16,558 bases of DNA from CALMUP01 sp035327305 (GTDB taxonomy: Bacteria; Verrucomicrobiota; Kiritimatiellia; CAIVKH01), in contig DAOLDL010000067.1 in NCBI GenBank assembly GCA_035327305.1, positions 1 through 16,558 of the forward strand. Reading direction: 5' to 3'. Positions 13,863 through 16,558 of the stretch are shown piece by piece. The notes beneath the pieces are model-generated. The model searched no databases. It was given only the letters and a program-made list of their open reading frames with translations, and was not told where the DNA came from. Made by a program: the position numbers and the translations under genes. Positions within the stretch are counted from its first letter, which is position 1. Each line of letters begins with the position of its first letter.

Positions 13863-15051
13863 CTATGGCCTCCCGATTCGCCCCATAGGCCACCTTTTCG
13901 CGAAGCGTTTCGAAATGCTGGAATTTCAGGTCCAGATGCCGGGATGCCTCGACGGCGGTGATTCGGCCTGTGTCCAACACCTCCAGCACCAGCCTGACAA
14001 AGGGACTGCCGGCCCGACCGATGGTTTTCTGGACAGGGGTGGCGAAACCGCCAGCTCTGGCCGGAAGCTTGGATACGATCGCCTCCCATTCTCCTCGCCA
14101 GCGACGGTATTGGTCCCACGTCATGAATCCGCCTTCACGCAGTCGGGTCGCGGTGGCCAACGGGGTTACTCTCATGCGGCGGGCCAAACCGCGAATGTCG
14201 TCAATGGTCCAGTCTACTCGTGACAACTTGTGATCCTGAACAAGCCCCTGAACCAATGCGTCCGGCATCAGTGCATGAGCAGCAGCATTTTCCGCAAACC
14301 GCTCCACCTGTTCCCATGCTTCACTGTGCTTTGGTTCGCGTGCGGCAGGCGCTTCCTCCCGTCCCGCCGCCAACATGAGATGCACCACTTCGTGCAGGAC
14401 GGTAAAGATGCGGGCTTCCGGTACGATTTCTTTGCTATTGATCGCCGCCACGGGCAAGGGCATGCGCAAGAGCGAGAGTCCCCGGACCTCGGTGAGCGGT
14501 ACCTTGGCGAACTGGAAAACGAGTACGCCCATATTCTCGATGGCCTGCCGCCACTCGCGCCACGCTTCCCAACCGTCGCCCCAACCCTGTTGCGCTTCCA
14601 GCGAAATTCCTACCGCTTCCCGCAGTCGTTGGCCGACCGTGGCCGGTGATTCATGTAAATGTGCCTGGATATTGAATTCAACCGGCGTGTCCCCAAACTC
14701 GCCCAGCAAGTTAAGCGTCGTCTCACGGCGAGCGATCATCTGACGCAAGGCCAGACGCAATTCCGGCGATTCGTGCCCGACTTCTACGCCCGGCAGACGC
14801 CGATACTCCGCCGCCAACGGAGGAGTCTGCGGCGGGCGGGGCATAAAGAACACGCCCATCGGGCGATGCAGGAATTGAGCCAGATCTTGGAGCTGTCGGG
14901 TGGTCGGGTGAAGCTCCCCCGTTTCCCAGGCCAAAACCCGCTCTTCCTTCACCTTAAGGCGATGCGCCACCCGTTCCACGTCGTAACCGCTCTCCGAGCG
15001 GGCCCACGACAGGAGGGTTGGGTTGATTGATATAGATGGACCGGGGTTCAT
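13855..15051 (-). CDS. HTH / ImmA-IrrE zinc peptidase, antitoxin-like partner of DUF4411
   Basis: A 398-residue protein. Residues 10-65 form an Xre-type helix-turn-helix (LLSWARSESGYDVERVAHRL, then a WETGELHPTTRQL recognition region). Residues 170-265 are the ImmA/IrrE metallopeptidase domain with HEVVH at 220-224 (two zinc His and catalytic Glu221) and a downstream VERFAENAAAHALMP whose Glu250 is the likely third ligand. The C-terminal 80 residues are an extra helical region. In phage and mobile elements such proteins cleave repressors or neutralise a toxin. Here it sits 28 bp after hsdS and overlaps the start of the DUF4411 remnant, so it was the first gene of a toxin-antitoxin pair lodged between hsdS and hsdM. 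The ribosome site is weak. The domains look complete although the partner is gone. Confidence 0.88.
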   Translation of the reverse strand: MNPGPSISINPTLLSWARSESGYDVERVAHRLKVKEERVLAWETGELHPTTRQLQDLAQFLHRPMGVFFMPRPPQTPPLAAEYRRLPGVEVGHESPELRLALRQMIARRETTLNLLGEFGDTPVEFNIQAHLHESPATVGQRLREAVGISLEAQQGWGDGWEAWREWRQAIENMGVLVFQFAKVPLTEVRGLSLLRMPLPVAAINSKEIVPEARIFTVLHEVVHLMLAAGREEAPAAREPKHSEAWEQVERFAENAAAHALMPDALVQGLVQDHKLSRVDWTIDDIRGLARRMRVTPLATATRLREGGFMTWDQYRRWRGEWEAIVSKLPARAGGFATPVQKTIGRAGSPFVRLVLEVLDTGRITAVEASRHLDLKFQHFETLREKVAYGANREAIGE

Positions 15052-15079
15052 GGGGTTAATTTATACGAAACAGAATTCC

Positions 15080-16558
15080 TTAGCTATTATTTCTGTTTGA
15101 CCCCAACACTTGTGTTGGCTTTCCAAATCCCGTCGGTACAAATCCTTTTCCCTTCATCCATCCGATCGCTTTGAGCCATCGGTCCTCGGGGAATCGGCGT
15201 TTGCTGTCATGCCAACGATTCAATATTTCATTTAAGATTGCAGCTTCTGTCGGTTCTTTGTTCCACAATATTAAATCATTCCAGGCGGCATAGACCGTAC
15301 AGAAGATTTCACACCGATCTGTTTTCCAAGAGCGCATCATGGTGATGATCCGCTCAATGACTGGCAGTTTATCAGGCCAATAGCTTTCCGTATATTTCCG
15401 ATGAGTTCCGGCCTTTGCCATTGGTTGATAGGCGTGGCCGAAGGCATCGCGATTCACTTCTCGGTACCATTTCTGCCTCTTCAGTTCGGCGACATTGGTG
15501 TAAATGAGCTTATTGTCGAGCGGTCCCGCAACCTCACGATGGTACTGTCCTTCGATTTCTTTAATTTGGGCGATGTGCTCGCATAGATAAAAGATTTTCT
15601 GGTGTTTGACGCGACCAAAAGACGGCTCGTTGTGCAGGTGATGAACGATTTCGGCCGACAGTAGGGCTCGGGCGAAATGTCGATCTTGAGGGCGCACTGA
15701 TGATTTCGGGAGAGCGATAATGTTGTCGGGTTTGGCATAAACTTCTTTAGCGATGAGTTCCCCCGCAAACGCCTTCTGCAATATCGCCTGCCGCAACCGC
15801 TGGGAGCGCTGGAGGTTGGCCGAAACCACCGACTCCATTTCATCCACCACGCTCAAGCGGCGCTCGACTTCGGCGACGATGCGGGTTTGTTCGGCGAGGG
15901 GCGGGAGCGGGATCACGATGGATTTAATCTCGCCAAGATTAAGGCGGGGACGACCGACACCATGCACAATGTTCTTCGTGCGCCGCCGAACGGGGTCAGA
16001 GTTCAACGCGCAGTTTACGAACTTGGTTAGCACACAACTGTGGGGTTTGAAACGAATACAGTCCGCTTTAACTATTGCTGGCCCAACGAATTCAGGAATG
16101 ATGCAGCAACGGGGAGGATTTTCACCCAATCCGGCAATCACAATGTCGCCAGTATGTATGCGGTGCTTTTGTAGGCTATTGAAATGCTCTTTTGAAATAT
16201 GTGCGTATACATCCACAAAAATACCATCGCCGATATTTTGAAGACGAATCACTCGTGGTCCGCTTTCTGTGTAATGCTTGGTTTTGAGGTTTGAGCCAAA
16301 CGGACCATCGGTGATTGAATTCAATTCGGGCGAGCCAAGTTGCGCTACAGAAGCCCACACCCACCCCTCCGGCAACAACGGCAAGTTGGCGGTATCAGGC
16401 GCGACAGGCTCCTTATATTTTCCCTTCCCCGCCCAATTCTTCCGACGCTCGGCGAGGATGCGGGTCAGGAGTTCGGGGCCGGACTCGAAGTCCTTCCGGC
16501 TTCCGCCCTTTGACTTCTGAAGCTCCGCCTCGGTGGGGACGAGTTTGCCTTCGCATGC
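15080..16558 (-). CDS. hsdS: Type I restriction specificity subunit (HsdS), 5' end off window, with C-terminal Panacea-like extension
   Basis: The visible 492 residues start inside the first conserved spacer (CEGKLVPTEAELQ, then LLTRILAERRKNW), so the first target-recognition domain lies outside the window. The second target domain begins at LPEGWVWASVAQLG and runs to about residue 215. The second spacer helix follows: PLPPLAEQTRIVAEVERRL, later AILQKAFAGELI. The last about 220 residues are not part of a normal HsdS. They include ALLSAEIVHHLHNEPSFGRV and HQKIFYLCEHIAQIKEIEG, then REVAGPLDNKLIYTNV, resembling the core of Panacea/SocA-like (DUF4065-related) domains. HsdS sets the DNA target of the HsdM/HsdR complex; the extension's role is unknown. 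The peptidase gene follows 28 bp downstream. Confidence 0.9.
   Translation of the reverse strand, partial: ACEGKLVPTEAELQKSKGGSRKDFESGPELLTRILAERRKNWAGKGKYKEPVAPDTANLPLLPEGWVWASVAQLGSPELNSITDGPFGSNLKTKHYTESGPRVIRLQNIGDGIFVDVYAHISKEHFNSLQKHRIHTGDIVIAGLGENPPRCCIIPEFVGPAIVKADCIRFKPHSCVLTKFVNCALNSDPVRRRTKNIVHGVGRPRLNLGEIKSIVIPLPPLAEQTRIVAEVERRLSVVDEMESVVSANLQRSQRLRQAILQKAFAGELIAKEVYAKPDNIIALPKSSVRPQDRHFARALLSAEIVHHLHNEPSFGRVKHQKIFYLCEHIAQIKEIEGQYHREVAGPLDNKLIYTNVAELKRQKWYREVNRDAFGHAYQPMAKAGTHRKYTESYWPDKLPVIERIITMMRSWKTDRCEIFCTVYAAWNDLILWNKEPTEAAILNEILNRWHDSKRRFPEDRWLKAIGWMKGKGFVPTGFGKPTQVLGSNRNNS

Noticed and set aside
1..16558. CRISPR arrays, insertion sequences, rRNA, origins
   Set aside because: No regularly spaced repeats, transposase-like frames, rRNA-like sequence or DnaA-box clusters were seen.

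Overview
The window looks like the chromosome of a bacterium of the PVC group, most likely Verrucomicrobiota. The grounds are a large secreted TIGR03790-type protein ending in DxDGDG calcium-type motifs and Thr/Asn-rich modules of the kind common there, an MJ0042 zinc-finger/coiled-coil protein, and a palindromic repeat whose translation (GEAPAEP / GSAGASPSR) I recall from many planctomycete and verrucomicrobial proteins. This placement is an inference from protein style, not from a search. Except for the TIGR03790-type gene and one fragment, all genes lie on the minus strand.

Layout, left to right. 1-105: the 5' part of a tRNA-Val(CAC) gene with its own promoter. 148-1190: a two-gene minus-strand operon, MJ0042 zinc-finger protein then TspO, with overlapping stop and start codons. 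1191-1305: a compact divergent control region with a perfect 10-bp inverted repeat. 1306-4074: the TIGR03790-type secreted protein, plus strand. 4097-6969: on the minus strand, a CDP-alcohol phosphatidyltransferase, a nucleoside (uridine) kinase with ThrRS-like N-terminal domains, and a solo AbiEi-type antitoxin that seems to have lost its C-terminus. 7175-10509: a two-gene unit of a large unrecognised lipoprotein and a papain-like (C1A) cysteine peptidase. 10552-11811: remains of outer-membrane beta-barrel genes: a short plus-strand tail fragment and a minus-strand signal-peptide/coiled-coil/barrel gene split by a one-base frameshift. 12053-16558: a type I restriction-modification locus on the minus strand in the order hsdS (5' end off window), immA/irrE-type HTH-peptidase, a broken DUF4411-type toxin remnant, a 46-codon ORF, hsdM. 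No hsdR is in the window.

The left part (to about 7 kb) reads as ordinary chromosome. From about 7.1 kb rightward it reads as an accessory region: defence genes, toxin-antitoxin relics, a repeat inserted in frame into hsdM, frameshifted or truncated envelope genes, and what looks by eye like more AT-rich sequence between 7.1 and 12 kb (not computed).

The items most worth a second look are the lipoprotein/C1A peptidase pair, which matches no named system I know; the HsdS subunit with an extra C-terminal Panacea/SocA-like domain; the ImmA/IrrE gene retained next to a toxin cut down to its first about 32 codons; and the palindromic repeat that adds about 23 residues to HsdM without breaking its frame.
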